This document shows positions 5,328 to 5,338 of a stretch of DNA of 5,338 bases, one piece after another. The stretch comes from Thermoflavifilum sp. (GTDB taxonomy: Bacteria > Bacteroidota > Bacteroidia > Chitinophagales > Chitinophagaceae), in the NCBI GenBank assembly GCA_019683625.1, contig JADGHY010000153.1:1-5338 (forward strand), written 5' to 3'. Below the pieces are notes generated by a model. The model saw only the letters and a list, made by a program, of their open reading frames with translations, had not been told where the DNA came from and did no database searches. Numbering within the stretch: the first letter of the stretch is position 1; each line of letters starts with the position of its first letter. Position numbers and translations under genes: made by a program.

Positions 5328-5338
5328 CACCGGAACTT

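Overview
This window looks like chromosomal DNA from a member of the Bacteroidota, most likely a Chitinophagales-type organism with moderately GC-rich DNA. Three things point that way: the RecR sequence is of the Bacteroidota type; the octamer TATCTTTG (Bacteroidota sigma factor -7 consensus TAnnTTTG) occurs before both transcription units and the genes lack clear Shine-Dalgarno sequences; and methionine synthase is encoded as two adjacent genes. The family assignment is an inference from pattern recognition, not from a database search.

Layout. Bases 1-418 hold no credible gene. They form a dense cluster of a short hairpin-forming repeat: nine copies, seven in one orientation and two inverted, arranged in a 157-bp direct duplication and a 74-bp tandem array. 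Two pairs of inverted copies face each other across a spacer, like the doublet elements called REPINs. The last copy ends about 30 bp before recR (449-1180, recombination mediator). The recR start lies 4 nt after a perfect TATCTTTG, so its mRNA may be leaderless. A 295-bp intergenic region follows. It contains a second perfect TATCTTTG (1316-1323) and a leader of about 147 nt with at least three potential stems, two of them mutually exclusive, which suggests an attenuator or riboswitch-like control element for methionine synthesis.

Bases 1476-5327 encode cobalamin-dependent methionine synthase as two polypeptides. The 350-aa protein is the zinc/homocysteine-binding domain. The 926-aa protein carries the methyltetrahydrofolate-binding, cobalamin-binding and AdoMet-reactivation domains. 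Both genes are in the same reading frame, separated by 18 nt containing a second in-frame stop, so this is a clean gene fission and not a single frameshift or one misread base. Together they should transfer the methyl group of 5-methyltetrahydrofolate via methylcobalamin to homocysteine, making methionine and tetrahydrofolate. All key residues are present in both halves.

The least explained parts are the hairpin repeat family, whose copies show compensatory base changes around invariant G-A mismatches and a GNA triloop, and the structured leader before the split metH operon.
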